Positions 36,887 through 47,100 of a stretch of 64,000 nucleotides of DNA are shown piece after piece (the first letter of the stretch is position 1; each line of letters opens with the position of its first letter). The DNA lies in NCBI RefSeq assembly GCF_001422445.1, contig NZ_LMNA01000003.1, positions 203,012 through 267,011 of the forward strand, in the 5' to 3' direction. Origin of the DNA: Pseudorhodoferax sp. Leaf274 (lineage in GTDB: Bacteria; Pseudomonadota; Gammaproteobacteria; Burkholderiales; Burkholderiaceae_C). Made by a program: the position numbers and the translations under genes. The notes under the pieces were generated by a model that was not told the origin of the DNA, did not search any database, and saw only the letters and a program-made list of their open reading frames with translations.

Positions 36887-37434
36887 GCGGCCAGCGCGCA
36901 GAGCAGGCCCGCCAGCGCGCCCGTCAGGTGGGCGCCCGTGGCCACCGCGAAACCCCATTCCGGCTCGAACACCAGCGGCCGGCTCCAGGCGCCCTCGGCC
37001 AGCAGCTTGGCCGCCAGCCCTGCGCCCAGCAGGCCGGCCCAGGCCTGGTGCCCACGCGTGAAGGCGCAATGCACCACCAGCACCGCCACGGCCGCGTGCA
37101 GTACGCCGGACAGGCCGGCGTAGCGCTCGATCTGCGGAAACAGCAGCAGGCCCAGGGTCGACAGGGGCCAGGCCGCGAACAGGGCCCAGGCCTGTGCGCG
37201 CGGCACCTGCAGCGCCAGCCCCAGCACGGCCACGGCGGCCAGCGCGAGCAGGTTGGCCAGCCAGTGCGCGGCGGAGCGGTGCACGAGTGCGGCGGCCCAC
37301 CAGGTCATGGCTTCGCCCGAGAAGTCGGGCCACCACTCCCATTCCAGCGGGCTGCCCAGCCACCACGCCAGCGCACTGCCGGCGGCCAGCAGCACACACA
37401 GCGCGGGCCAGGACCAATCGTCGTTGCGGTTCAC
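36841..37434 (-). CDS. rrtA: Rhombosortase (rhomboid-type protease for GlyGly-CTERM proteins)
   Basis: The 197-residue protein has six hydrophobic helices. GLSGVLHA holds the nucleophile S109 and H113. The catalytic His is H169 in TGAHLTGALAG, and H57/N61 (HWLANLLAL) form the oxyanion side. The GLSGxLH form and the short size are those of rhombosortase, a rhomboid subfamily that processes GlyGly-CTERM surface proteins, rather than GlpG. No GlyGly-CTERM protein is in this window. It begins four bases behind the RND pump stop and is likely on that transcript. Confidence 0.85.
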   Translation of the reverse strand: MNRNDDWSWPALCVLLAAGSALAWWLGSPLEWEWWPDFSGEAMTWWAAALVHRSAAHWLANLLALAAVAVLGLALQVPRAQAWALFAAWPLSTLGLLLFPQIERYAGLSGVLHAAVAVLVVHCAFTRGHQAWAGLLGAGLAAKLLAEGAWSRPLVFEPEWGFAVATGAHLTGALAGLLCALAAYGLSRMRATSAVVE

Positions 37435-37438
37435 GCCA

Positions 37439-40400
37439 TCAGTGTGGCACGGGTGCGGCCCGGGCTTCGGGCTCCGACTGGCCGCGCAGCCGGCGCACGC
37501 GGCGCCGCAGCCACTGCTCGAAGTCGTCCACGTAGGTGAACACCGCCGGCACCACCAGCAGGCTCAGCACCGTGGAGGTGATCAGCCCGCCGATCACGGC
37601 CGTGGCCATGGGCGAGCGGAAGCTGGCGTCGGCCGCGCCCCAGCCGATGGCGATCGGCAGCATGCCCGCGCCCATGGCCAGCGTGGTCATGATGATGGGC
37701 CGCGCGCGCTTGTGGCAGGCGTCCAGCAGGGCTTCCCAGCGGTTCATTCCGTGGTCGCGCCGCGCCACGATGGCGTATTCCACGAGCAGGATGGAGTTCT
37801 TCGTGGCGATGCCCATCAGCATGATGAGGCCGATCAGCGAGGGCATGGAGAAGCTCTTGCCGGCGATCAGCAGCGCCACGAAGGCGCCGCCCAGCGACAG
37901 CGGCAGGGCCGCCAGGATGGTGGCCGGCTGCAGGAAGTCCTTGAACAGCAGCACCAGCACGATGTAGATGCAGACCACGCCCGTCAGCATCGCCAGGCCG
38001 AAGCCCGTGAACAGCTCGCCCATGGCCTCGGCGTCGCCCACGTCGATGATGTGCACGCTGGCCGGCAGGTTCTTCACGGCCGGCAGCTGGCGGACCGCCT
38101 CGGTCACGTCGTTCAGGCCGCGCGTGGACAGCTCGATCTCGTAGTTCATGTTGCGTGCGCGGTCGTAGCGGCTGATCACCGCGGGCCCGCCGGCCAGCTC
38201 CAGCGTGGCCACCTCGCCCAGCCGCACCGGCCCGTGCGCGCCGGGCACGGCCAGGCTCCCCAGCAGCGCCAGGTCCTGCCGCGCGTCGTCGCGCAGCTTC
38301 ACCATGATGGGCACCTGGCGCTCGGGCAGGTTCAGCTTGGCGAGCTGGTTGTCGTAGTCGCCCATGGTCGCCACGCGTAACGTGTCGGCGATGGCGGCGC
38401 TGGTGACGCCCAGATCGGCGGCGCGCGCGAAGTCGGGCCGCACCACGATCTCGGGCCGCACCAGGCTGGCCAGCGAGGTCACGTTGCCGATGCCGGGGAT
38501 CGTGCGCAGCTCGCGCTCCACGTCGGTGGCCGCCTGCCGCAGCGCGTGCGGGTCCTGGCTGGACAGCGCCAACACGTACTTGTCGTTGGAGCCGCCCAGG
38601 CCCACGCCGGTGCGCACGCCGGGCAGGTCGGCCAGCGCTTCGCGGATCTGCTGCTCGATCACCTGCTTCCTGGGCCGCGTGCCGCGTGGCGCCAGCTGCA
38701 GCGTGAGCGTGGCCTTGCGCGCCTCGACGAAGTTGCCCGAGAACGGATCGGCCCCCGCGCTGCCCGCCCCGATGGCGGTGTAGATGTCGCCCACATGGTC
38801 GATCTTCATCAGGCGCTGGCGCACCTGCTCGGCCATGGCCAGCGTCTGCTCCAGCCTGGCGCCGGGCGGCAGTTCCACGCGCACCTGGGTCTGCGTGTTG
38901 TCGTCGGGCGGGATGAAGCCCGAGGGCAGCAGCGGGATCAGCGCCAGCGAGCCGATGAAGAACAGCGTGGCGCCCACCATTGTCAGGAAGCGGTGCCGCA
39001 GGCAGGCCTGCGCGGCGCGCATGTACCAGGACAGCCAGCCCGGCTCCTTCTCCTGCCCCACCAGTGGCTTGAGCATGTACGCCGCCATCATGGGCGTGAG
39101 CAGCCGCGCCACCACCAGCGAGGCGAACACCGCGAGCGAGGCGGTCCAGCCGAACTGCTTGAAGAACTTGCCCACCACGCCGCTCATGAAGGCCGTGGGC
39201 AGGAACACCGCGATCAGCGAGAAGGTGGTGGCCACCACGGCCAGGCCGATCTCCTCGGCCGCCTCCATCGCGGCCTGGTAGGGCGACTTGCCCATGCGCA
39301 GATGGCGCACGATGTTCTCGACCTCGACGATGGCGTCGTCCACCAGGATGCCGACCACCAGCGACAGCGCCAGCAGCGTGATGATGTTGATCGAGAAGCC
39401 CAGCAGGGCCATGCCGATGAAGGCCGGGATGACCGACAGCGGCAGCGCCACCGCCGAGACGATGGTGGCGCGCCAATCGCGCAGGAACAGCCAGACCACC
39501 AGCACCGCCAGGATGGCGCCCTCGTAGAGCAGCTTCATCGAGGCGTCGTACTCGTCCGAGGCGATCTGCACGAAGTCCAGTGTGCGCGTGAGGTGGATGT
39601 CCGGGTGGTCGGCCTGCAGCTTGCGCAGCGCCTGCTCGACCCCCGCGCCCACCTCCACCTCGCTGGCGCCGCGCGAGCGCGCCACCTCGAAGCCCACCAC
39701 CTGCTTGCCGTTGAGCACGGCCGTGGCGCGCTGCTCGGCCACCGTGTCCTCCACCGTCGCCACGTCCGACAGCACGATGCGCCGCCCATCGGACAGCGGG
39801 ATCTGCAGGCGCCGCAACTCGTCGGCCGACTGCACGGTGCCGATGGTGCGCACCGGCTGCTCGCTGCCGCCCAGGTCGGCCCGGCCGCCCGCGCTTTCCT
39901 GCTGCACCATGCGCAGCTGGCGCGACACGTCGGCCGCGGTGGCGCGCAGCGCCTGCAGTTTGGCCGGATCGAGTGCCACGCGCACCTCACGGCTCACGCC
40001 GCCCACGCGGTTCACGGCGCCCACGCCGCGCACGGCCAGCAGGCGGCGCGCCACGGTGTCGTCGACGAACCATGACAGCGCCTCGTCGTCGAGCCGGTCG
40101 GACGAGATCGCGAACGCCAGGATCGGCTGCGAGGCCAGGTCCAGCTTGGTCACGATGGGGTCGCGCAGGTCGGTCGGCATGTCCGAGCGCACGCGGCTCA
40201 CGGCCGAGCGCACATCGTCCACGGCTTCCTGGATCGGCTTCTCGAGCACGAACTCGGCCGCGATCGTGGCTGAGCCGTCGGTCAGCGTGCTCGTGACGTG
40301 CTTCAGGCCCTGCAGCGTGGCGATCGCGTTCTCGATCTTGCGCGCCACGTCGTTCTCCAGCTGCGCCGGCGAAGCCCCGGGCAGCACGGCGGTCACGATG

Positions 40401-40534
40401 ACCACCGGCAGGTCCATGTCCGGGAAGTTCTGCACCTTCATGGAATGGAAGGAGAACAGCCCGCCCAGCGTCAGCAGCACGAACAGCATCGCCGCCGGGA
40501 TGGGGTTCTTGATCGACCAGGAGGACAGGTTCAT
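37439..40534 (-). CDS. RND-family efflux pump, inner membrane permease
   Basis: The 1031-residue protein shows the RND plan: 12 transmembrane helices in two halves and two large periplasmic loops. It begins NLSSWSIKNPIPAAMLFVLL, and PVVIVTAVLPGASPAQLENDV is the porter-domain start. VVGILVDDAIVEVENIVRH in the fourth helix carries the paired Asp residues of the proton relay. The sequence is of the multidrug/HAE1 kind rather than a heavy-metal pump. With the adaptor, outer membrane channel and TetR genes upstream it forms a complete tripartite system. Confidence 0.95.
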   Translation of the reverse strand: MNLSSWSIKNPIPAAMLFVLLTLGGLFSFHSMKVQNFPDMDLPVVIVTAVLPGASPAQLENDVARKIENAIATLQGLKHVTSTLTDGSATIAAEFVLEKPIQEAVDDVRSAVSRVRSDMPTDLRDPIVTKLDLASQPILAFAISSDRLDDEALSWFVDDTVARRLLAVRGVGAVNRVGGVSREVRVALDPAKLQALRATAADVSRQLRMVQQESAGGRADLGGSEQPVRTIGTVQSADELRRLQIPLSDGRRIVLSDVATVEDTVAEQRATAVLNGKQVVGFEVARSRGASEVEVGAGVEQALRKLQADHPDIHLTRTLDFVQIASDEYDASMKLLYEGAILAVLVVWLFLRDWRATIVSAVALPLSVIPAFIGMALLGFSINIITLLALSLVVGILVDDAIVEVENIVRHLRMGKSPYQAAMEAAEEIGLAVVATTFSLIAVFLPTAFMSGVVGKFFKQFGWTASLAVFASLVVARLLTPMMAAYMLKPLVGQEKEPGWLSWYMRAAQACLRHRFLTMVGATLFFIGSLALIPLLPSGFIPPDDNTQTQVRVELPPGARLEQTLAMAEQVRQRLMKIDHVGDIYTAIGAGSAGADPFSGNFVEARKATLTLQLAPRGTRPRKQVIEQQIREALADLPGVRTGVGLGGSNDKYVLALSSQDPHALRQAATDVERELRTIPGIGNVTSLASLVRPEIVVRPDFARAADLGVTSAAIADTLRVATMGDYDNQLAKLNLPERQVPIMVKLRDDARQDLALLGSLAVPGAHGPVRLGEVATLELAGGPAVISRYDRARNMNYEIELSTRGLNDVTEAVRQLPAVKNLPASVHIIDVGDAEAMGELFTGFGLAMLTGVVCIYIVLVLLFKDFLQPATILAALPLSLGGAFVALLIAGKSFSMPSLIGLIMLMGIATKNSILLVEYAIVARRDHGMNRWEALLDACHKRARPIIMTTLAMGAGMLPIAIGWGAADASFRSPMATAVIGGLITSTVLSLLVVPAVFTYVDDFEQWLRRRVRRLRGQSEPEARAAPVPH

Positions 40535-40547
40535 GGGGTGTCCCGCC

Positions 40548-41795
40548 TCACTTGGCCGCGGCCGGCGTTTCGGCCGGTGTGGTGGCCGGCGCCACGTCGA
40601 CCACGCGCACGAGGTCGCCGTCGTTCAGGAAGCCCGCGCCCTCGGTCACGACGCGCGCACCGGCCGGCAACTCGCCCGTGATCTCGATGCGCTCGCCGAT
40701 GCGCCGGCCGGCCTGCACCTTGCGCATCTGCACGCGGCTGTCGGCCTGCAGCACCATGACGGTGTTGAAGCCATCGCGCGGCACCACGGCCGATTGCGGC
40801 ACGGTCAGCGCGGCGCTCTTGCCCAGCGCGAACTCGCCCCGCGCGAACATGCCGGGAAGCAATGCCCCCACGCTTGCCGCTCCGCGTGCTGCGCTGCCGC
40901 CCGAGGGGGCGCTCGCGCCTTCGGGCCGCCGTGCGGCGCTCGTACCCTTGTTGGCCTGCACGGAGGGGATGTCCACGTAGACCAGGCCGTTGCGCGTCTG
41001 CGCGTCCACGGTCGGCGCGATGCTGCGCACCTTGCCCTGCACCTCGGCACCGCCGGGCGCCGTCACGCGCACGGGCATGCCCGCGGCCAGGCGGCCCAGC
41101 TCGGCCGCGCCGACCTCGGCACGCCATTCCAGCCGGCGCTGGCGGATCAGCCGGAACAGCTCGGTGCCCGAGCCGACCACGCTGCCCACGGTGGCGGTGC
41201 GCGCGGAGATGATGCCGTCGTCCGGCGCCAGGACCTGCGTGTTGCGCCCGCGCACCTGCTGCGCGGCCAGCACGGCCTCGGCCGCTTCCACGCGGGCCCT
41301 GGCGGTCTGCTCGGTGGTCTGGTACTGGGTGATCTGCTGCTGGCTCAGCGCGCCGGTCTTCTCCAGCGTCCGGGCGCGGGCCGCGTTGCCAGCCGCATCG
41401 GCGGCCGTGGCACGGGCCTCGGCCAGCGACGCCTTGGCCTGGGCGACGTCGGCATCGATGGTCTCGGGCGCGAAGCGCGCCAGCACCTGGCCACGGCGCA
41501 CCACGTCGCCCACGTTCACGCGCACTTCGGCCAGGCGCAGGCCGGCCGATTCGGAGCCCACGCTGGCCTCCTGCCAGGCGGCGATGCTGCCGTTGGCCGA
41601 CAGCGTGATGGCCAGTTCGGCCGGCTCGGGCGTGGCCACACGCACGCTCAGGGCGGGGCGTGGCGAGGCGGCCTCGGCCTTGGCTGGCGACGCCGCGGCG
41701 GCCGGTGCGGGTTGGCGCGTGAACCACCAGCCAGCCAGGGCCACCACGACCGCGAGGGACGTGGCGATGAGAACGTTGCGTTGGGTGCGGGTCAT
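40548..41795 (-). CDS. RND efflux periplasmic adaptor (membrane fusion protein)
   Basis: The 415-residue adaptor has an N-terminal membrane helix (VLIATSLAVVVALAGWWF), a lipoyl-like half motif (VNVGDVVRRGQVLARF), a coiled-coil hairpin (residues about 115-175), the second lipoyl half (VLAPDDGIISARTATVG) and a beta-barrel. Residues 283-311 between YVDIPSVQA and LLPGMFARGEF are an insertion rich in Gly, Ala, Ser and Arg that is not expected in this loop. It is encoded exactly by dispersed repeat copy B. The ATG overlaps the outer membrane channel stop by four bases. Confidence 0.93.
   Translation of the reverse strand: MTRTQRNVLIATSLAVVVALAGWWFTRQPAPAAAASPAKAEAASPRPALSVRVATPEPAELAITLSANGSIAAWQEASVGSESAGLRLAEVRVNVGDVVRRGQVLARFAPETIDADVAQAKASLAEARATAADAAGNAARARTLEKTGALSQQQITQYQTTEQTARARVEAAEAVLAAQQVRGRNTQVLAPDDGIISARTATVGSVVGSGTELFRLIRQRRLEWRAEVGAAELGRLAAGMPVRVTAPGGAEVQGKVRSIAPTVDAQTRNGLVYVDIPSVQANKGTSAARRPEGASAPSGGSAARGAASVGALLPGMFARGEFALGKSAALTVPQSAVVPRDGFNTVMVLQADSRVQMRKVQAGRRIGERIEITGELPAGARVVTEGAGFLNDGDLVRVVDVAPATTPAETPAAAK
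40864..40941. repeat. Dispersed palindromic repeat, copy B, inside the adaptor gene
   Basis: The 78-base segment lies in frame inside the adaptor coding sequence. It shares CCCCCACGCT, CCGAGGGGGC and a GCCTTCGGGC-type end with copy A at 31651-31730, in the same order. It encodes residues about 285-311 of the adaptor (PEGASAPSGGSAARG and flanks). Confidence 0.68.
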
Positions 41796-43312
41796 GGTCG
41801 ACGGGTCTGCGCTTGGGGAGCGGGGGAAGAGGTTTCAGCGACGGCCTGGCCGTCGTCGGGCCGGGTCCAGCCACCGCCCAGCGCGCGGTACAGCGCGACC
41901 CAGGCTTCGGTGCGTTCGCGCTGCAGCGCCACGCGTGCGGTCTGCGCCGCGAACAGCGTGCGGCGTGCATCCTCGAGTTCGAACAGGCTGGCCAGGCCGC
42001 CGTCGTAGCGCGCCTGCGTGGCGTCGAACGAGGCCTGGTAGCCGGCCACGGCGGTGTCGGCGTCGCCGGCGCGCCGGTCGGTGTCCTGCAGCCGCAGCAG
42101 CGCCTCCTCGACCTCGCGCACGCCCTGGCGCACCTTGGCGCGGTACAGCGCCACGGCCTCGTCGTAGCGGGCGCGGGCGGACTCCGCGTTGGCCGCGCGC
42201 GTGCCCCCGTCGAAGATCGGCAGCGTCAGCTGCAGCGGGCCGATGCTCCAGCTGTTCAACGTCTCGCTGGCGCCGGCCCCGCGCACGTGCAGCGCCGAGA
42301 TGCTGCCCGCCAGCGACAAGCGCGGGTAGCGCTGGGCCTGGGCCGCGCCGGCATCGGCGCTGGCCGCGGCCACCCCCAGTTCAGCCGCGTAGACATCGGG
42401 CCGCTGCGCCAGCGCGCGCGCGGGCACGCTGTCCACGGCCTGCAGTGCGGGCAGGGCGAGATCGGCGGGCCGGGCATCGAGCCGCTGCGCCAGCGCCGGC
42501 AATTCCCAGCCGGTCAGTGCCACCAGGGCCTGGCGCTGCAGGGCGCATTGCGTGCGCTGCTGTGTGAGCCGGGCCGACGCGTCCGCGGCGCTGGCGCGGG
42601 TCAGCGCCGCATCGGCCGGCGCCGCGAAGCCGGCCTGCGCCGACAGCTCCGTCAGCCGCGCGCTCTCGCGGCGCGAGTTGGCGTCCAGCGTGCTGACCTC
42701 CAGCTGGCGCGCGCAGGCGCGTTCGGCGAAGTAGGCATTGGCGGTCTCGGCCGCCACCGCCACGCGTGCCTGGTGCCACTGCGCCTGGCTGGCCGACAGG
42801 CGCGCGCCCGCGGCATCGCGCGTGGCTGCCAGGCCACCGAACAGGTCGATCTCCCAGCCCGCCTGCAGGCCGGCCTGCGCGTTGGTGAAGCTGGGCAACG
42901 AGGCCGTGCCGCCCGAGATGCCGCCGCTGCCCGTGGACAGCGTGTTGCCGCGGCTCAGCGAGAGGCTGCCGTCAAGCGTGGGCCCCAGCGCCGCGCCGGC
43001 CTGCACGCGCGTGGCGCGGGCCTCGGCGATGCGCGCGGCGGCGCTGGCCAGGTCGGGGCTGGCGGCCTGCGCGGCCTCGATCAGCTCGACCAGCAACGCA
43101 TCGCCGGACTGGCGCCACCAGTCGGCCAGCTGTGGCACGGCGCCGGCGTGCGGCAGGGCCGACTGAGGTGCCTGCGGGGTCTGCCACTGCGCTGGCGCGG
43201 GGGCCGAAACGGCGGCCGGCGGCCGCGTGACCGTACAGGCGGCCAGCAGCAAGGGCATGCCGGCCAGGGCCAGGCGCCGCAGCATGGGGGAGGAGAAAGG
43301 AGGCAGGTTCAT
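41792..43312 (-). CDS. RND efflux outer membrane channel lipoprotein (NodT/OprM family)
   Basis: The 506-residue protein has a lipoprotein signal with lipobox LLLAAC (lipid Cys near residue 26). It has the duplicated TolC-type repeat: WWRQSGDALLVELIEAAQAA in the first half and the matching AQRPDVYAAELGVAAASADA in the second. It forms the trimeric exit duct for the pump. The ATG at 43312 overlaps the TetR stop by four bases, and its own stop overlaps the adaptor start by four. Confidence 0.94.
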   Translation of the reverse strand: MNLPPFSSPMLRRLALAGMPLLLAACTVTRPPAAVSAPAPAQWQTPQAPQSALPHAGAVPQLADWWRQSGDALLVELIEAAQAASPDLASAAARIAEARATRVQAGAALGPTLDGSLSLSRGNTLSTGSGGISGGTASLPSFTNAQAGLQAGWEIDLFGGLAATRDAAGARLSASQAQWHQARVAVAAETANAYFAERACARQLEVSTLDANSRRESARLTELSAQAGFAAPADAALTRASAADASARLTQQRTQCALQRQALVALTGWELPALAQRLDARPADLALPALQAVDSVPARALAQRPDVYAAELGVAAASADAGAAQAQRYPRLSLAGSISALHVRGAGASETLNSWSIGPLQLTLPIFDGGTRAANAESARARYDEAVALYRAKVRQGVREVEEALLRLQDTDRRAGDADTAVAGYQASFDATQARYDGGLASLFELEDARRTLFAAQTARVALQRERTEAWVALYRALGGGWTRPDDGQAVAETSSPAPQAQTRRP

Positions 43313-44013
43313 GCTTTCTTGCGGGTCTTGCCGGCCAGGGCCGTGCGGCGCAGTCGCTCGGCGTCCACCAGGGCCAGCGCATAGCCGACCAGGCGTTCGG
43401 CCCAACGGTCGATGGCCGTGGCATCGCGCATCAGCGAGGGCTGGATCGTGTCGACCATGTCGTGCATGACAAACAGCTGCATCGCCAGGCCGCTGATGGC
43501 GAACGCCAGCCGGTGCAGGTCGTCGTCGGCGCGCACGCCCAGGTGGCGCGCGAGGATCGCCACCAGCACCCCGTGCGGGCCCTTGATGTCGCGTTCGACC
43601 TCTTGCGCCCATTGGCTCGTGGGCTCCAGCATCTCGCGCAGGTGCAGCCGCATGCACTGGCGCACGATCTCGCCCTGCTTGAGCGGCTCCACGTAGCCCG
43701 TCAGGAAGCGCCGCAGCGCCTCGTCCACGGGCAGGTCGGGCGCGTCGTAGAGGTGGGTCAGGTCGCCCGCGTTGCCGCCCAGCGGCTCGCCGAAGCAGGC
43801 CGCGTAGAGCCCGGCCTTGTCGCCGAAGTAGTAGCGGATGGCCGCCAGGTTCACGCCCGCAGCCTGGGCAATGGCGCGCGTCGATGTCTTGGCGAAGCCA
43901 TGCTCGGCGAACAGCGCGAGCGCGGTGGAGAGCAGCTGCGCGCGTGCCTCCTGGCCGTCGCTGCGCACGGCGGCCTGGCGGGCGGGCGGCGTGGGGGCGG
44001 TCTTGTCCGGCAT
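43309..44013 (-). CDS. TetR/AcrR-family repressor of the RND operon (CerR-like C-terminus)
   Basis: The 234-residue protein has the TetR helix-turn-helix (LLSTALALFAEHGFAKTSTR, then IAQAAGVNLAAIRYYFGDKA). The C-terminal domain is of the DUF1956/CerR type (GYVEPLKQGEIVRQCMRLHLREM). It is the first gene of the efflux operon, sharing a four-base overlap with the channel gene, so it probably controls its own operon through the palindrome 23 bases upstream. Confidence 0.94.
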   Translation of the reverse strand: MPDKTAPTPPARQAAVRSDGQEARAQLLSTALALFAEHGFAKTSTRAIAQAAGVNLAAIRYYFGDKAGLYAACFGEPLGGNAGDLTHLYDAPDLPVDEALRRFLTGYVEPLKQGEIVRQCMRLHLREMLEPTSQWAQEVERDIKGPHGVLVAILARHLGVRADDDLHRLAFAISGLAMQLFVMHDMVDTIQPSLMRDATAIDRWAERLVGYALALVDAERLRRTALAGKTRKKA

Positions 44014-44036
44014 GCGGCGCGCATTAGACCATGCAC

Positions 44037-44050
44037 ATCAATCGATTGAT
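44037..44050. promoter_or_regulatory. Candidate TetR operator of the efflux operon
   Basis: ATCAATCGATTGAT is a perfect 14-base palindrome 23 bases before the TetR ATG, in the only control region of the operon. Size and position suit a TetR-family dimer site. Confidence 0.65.
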
Positions 44051-44131
44051 TGAACTACCCAGGTCCGCGTCAGGGCTGTTGCGCTACAGCGGGCTGAGCC
44101 ACACGCTGCGCGCGCCAGGCCGTCGCGACGC

Positions 44132-47100
44132 TCAGGGAGCGTCGTTGCGCATGACGATGCCGCCTCCGCCCACCGTCACGACGGCCTGCGAGCCGGCGCG
44201 TGCAATCGCGGTCGTATTGCCGCTCTGCGGAGAGTAGGAGACGAACCAGTTTGCGCCGCCATCGCGGGTGGCCATGACCGTGCCGTAGTTGCCGACCGCA
44301 AAGCCCGTGGTGGGCGACGTGAAGGAAACGCCGTAGAACCCGTAGTCCCAAAAGACTGGGAACCGGTCGACCTGCCAAGTGGCGCCGGCGTCATCGCTGC
44401 GCAACACGATGCCATTGGTCCCCACGGCGACCACGCGGCTCGGTGTCACGAACGTCACGGCCCGGATGGATTCGGTTGTGCCGCTGGACACTGCCGTCCA
44501 CAGCTGTCCGCCGTCCGTGCTGCGCCGGACCTCTCCAGCGTCGCCGACCGCCAGCCCGGTCAGCGCACTGAAGGCCAGGCTGCGCGCGGAGAAGGCAGCT
44601 CCGGCCGCCGGCGTCCAGCTTGCGCCAGCGTCTGTCGTGCGCCACAGGCCGGATGTGGAAGACGCCACGCCTGTCGTGCCAGTCACGGGCGCAAACGCCT
44701 GGAACGTATTGGGGGTGCCGCTGGACACTGCTGACCAAGAGGCACCAGCATCTGCCGTGCGCACGATCGTTCCGTTGGCGCCCATGGCCACGCCGGTCGT
44801 GGTGTCGAAGAAACCGACCGCGTTGAGTTGCTCCGTGGTGCCGCTGGCGGTGGCCGTCCAGTTCAGCCCGGCATCGGTGCTGCGCAGCAGATGCCCCCCG
44901 ATGCCGACGGCGACGCCATGTGTGGGTGTCGCGAACGCCACGCCCATCAGCGACTGCCCGAAGTTGCCACCGGGCGACACCGTGCTCCAGCCCTGCCCGT
45001 TGTCCGCGCTGCGAAAGATGCTGCCGAGCTCCCCGACCGCCACCGCCTGGCCATTGGCACCGAAGCGCACGGCATGGACCGTGACGCCAGACGGAGAGAG
45101 CGCGGCGGCGGCCCAACTGGTACCGCCGTCGAATGTCATCCGCACTCCGCCTTGGGTCAGCCCCAACGCGCCCGCGGTCGCACTGCCGAAATGGATGCTG
45201 TTGATGTCCTGCGTCGTTCCGCTCGCCACGGTTTGCCAGGTCTGGCCCGCGTCCCGGCTGCGCAGCAGTGTGCCGTTGCTGCCGCCGGCGAAGGCGATGT
45301 CGCGCGTGGCGAACGCCACGGCCGCGAGCGTGCCGGCGCCGCTGGCGACACGGGTCCAGTTGGCACCGCCGTTGATGGTGCGCAGGACCGTGCCGCTGGC
45401 GCCGACGGCCAGGCCGACGCCGTCGGCGTTGAAGGCCATGCCGTGCAGTGCGACCGGCCCGCCGTCGCTGACGGCGGCCACCCAGGTCTGGCCCGCGTCG
45501 GTGCTGCGCAGGATCGTGCCGTTGTTGCCAGCCACGCAGAATGCGCCGGTGTTGCTGAATGCCACAGTGTTCAGCCCTGTGGTGACCGGCATCAGCACCT
45601 CCACCCAATGCAGGCCGCCGTCCACGCTGCGCTTGATCGGATAGTTGCCGTTGCCGCTGCCGGCGTAGCTTGCCGTGACGCCAACGCCATTGCCGTCGAA
45701 GGCGATGCCCGGCAGGTACCGGGATGCAGGGCTGCTTTCGCTGACGATCGACCAGCTCGCACCGGCATCGGTGCTGCGCAGAATGCTGCCCTGGGTGCCG
45801 GTGGCCAGGACCGTCGTCGCGTCACGCCAGGCCAGGCCCAGCAAGGTCCCTCCGAAGGGACGCGGCGCAACGGTCTCCCACTTCAAGGCCTCCAGGTACG
45901 CCGAATTGCTGATGGCCTCGCCGAGTTCGTTGCGGGCGACCACGCGGACATAGTTGACGGCTGCCGATGCGGCCGCTCCGTGGACGTAGCTCGTGCCGGT
46001 AGCGCCGGGTGCGTCAACCCAGGACACGCCTGCGTCGGAGCTGAGCTGCCACTGGTACTGGGGGCTGTTGCCGCTTGCCGCGGTGGTGAACAGTGCATCC
46101 CGCTGCCCAGGCCGCCAGGTCGACGACATGGGTTGCAGGGTGATCCTGGGCGCGTCGTAGATGCGCAGCCGCGCTGCGGCGCTGGTGACAGAACCTTCGC
46201 TGTTGGTGACCACGACGCGCAAGCGCTTGCCATCGTCAGCCGGAGTCGCTGCGGCAAGGGACAGCGATGCCTGTGTTGCGCCGTTGACGTTGGCAAACGT
46301 GATGCCACCGTCGGTGCTCACCTGCCATTGGTAAGTGGGGGTCGGGACGCCGCGGGCGGACACATGGAAGCTGGCCTGCGTGCCCTGGCCGACCGTGCGG
46401 TCCTCGGGCTGGATCTGTATCGCCGGTGTAAGGCCCGGCAGGACAGAGAGCCGTGCTGCTGCAGAGAACACATCGCCGTGCGTGTTGGTCGCCACGGCGC
46501 GGACCAACCTGCCATCGTCGGACGCCGTGGCCGCTGCGATGGTGACGCTGTCGCCGTTGGCGCCGGCGATGTCCGCCCAGGTGGTCCCGGAATCCGTGCT
46601 GACCTGCCATCGGATCGTCGGCGCCGGTGTGCCCGCCGCGCTGGCATTGAACGTGACGCTCTGGCCCGTGAAAGCGGACATCGCCGTCGGATTCGCGACG
46701 AAGATCGGCGCACCCGCAGCCGTCACCATGACATGTGCCGTGGCGCTGGTGACTGTACCGACGGCATTGACGACGACGACGCGGAACGCCCGCTGGTGGT
46801 CAGCCGGCGTGGACGGAAACACCAGCGTCGGTGCTGTCGCACCGACCACATCGGCCCAGTTCGCGCCGTCGTTGCTGCGCTGCCACTGGTAGGCGGGAGA
46901 GGTGCCCAGGACGGTCACGTTCAGCGCGACCTGCTGCCCTTCGATGACCGACTGGTCGCTGGGCTGCACGGTGATGGTCAGCGCCACGGGGGCGGTCGCG
47001 ACCGTCAGCGTCACGACCGAGCTCATCACCTGGTTGGCGCGATCTGCCCGGCTGGTGGCCTGAACCCGGAACTGCGCCCCCTGGTCGGCAGCGCTGACCA

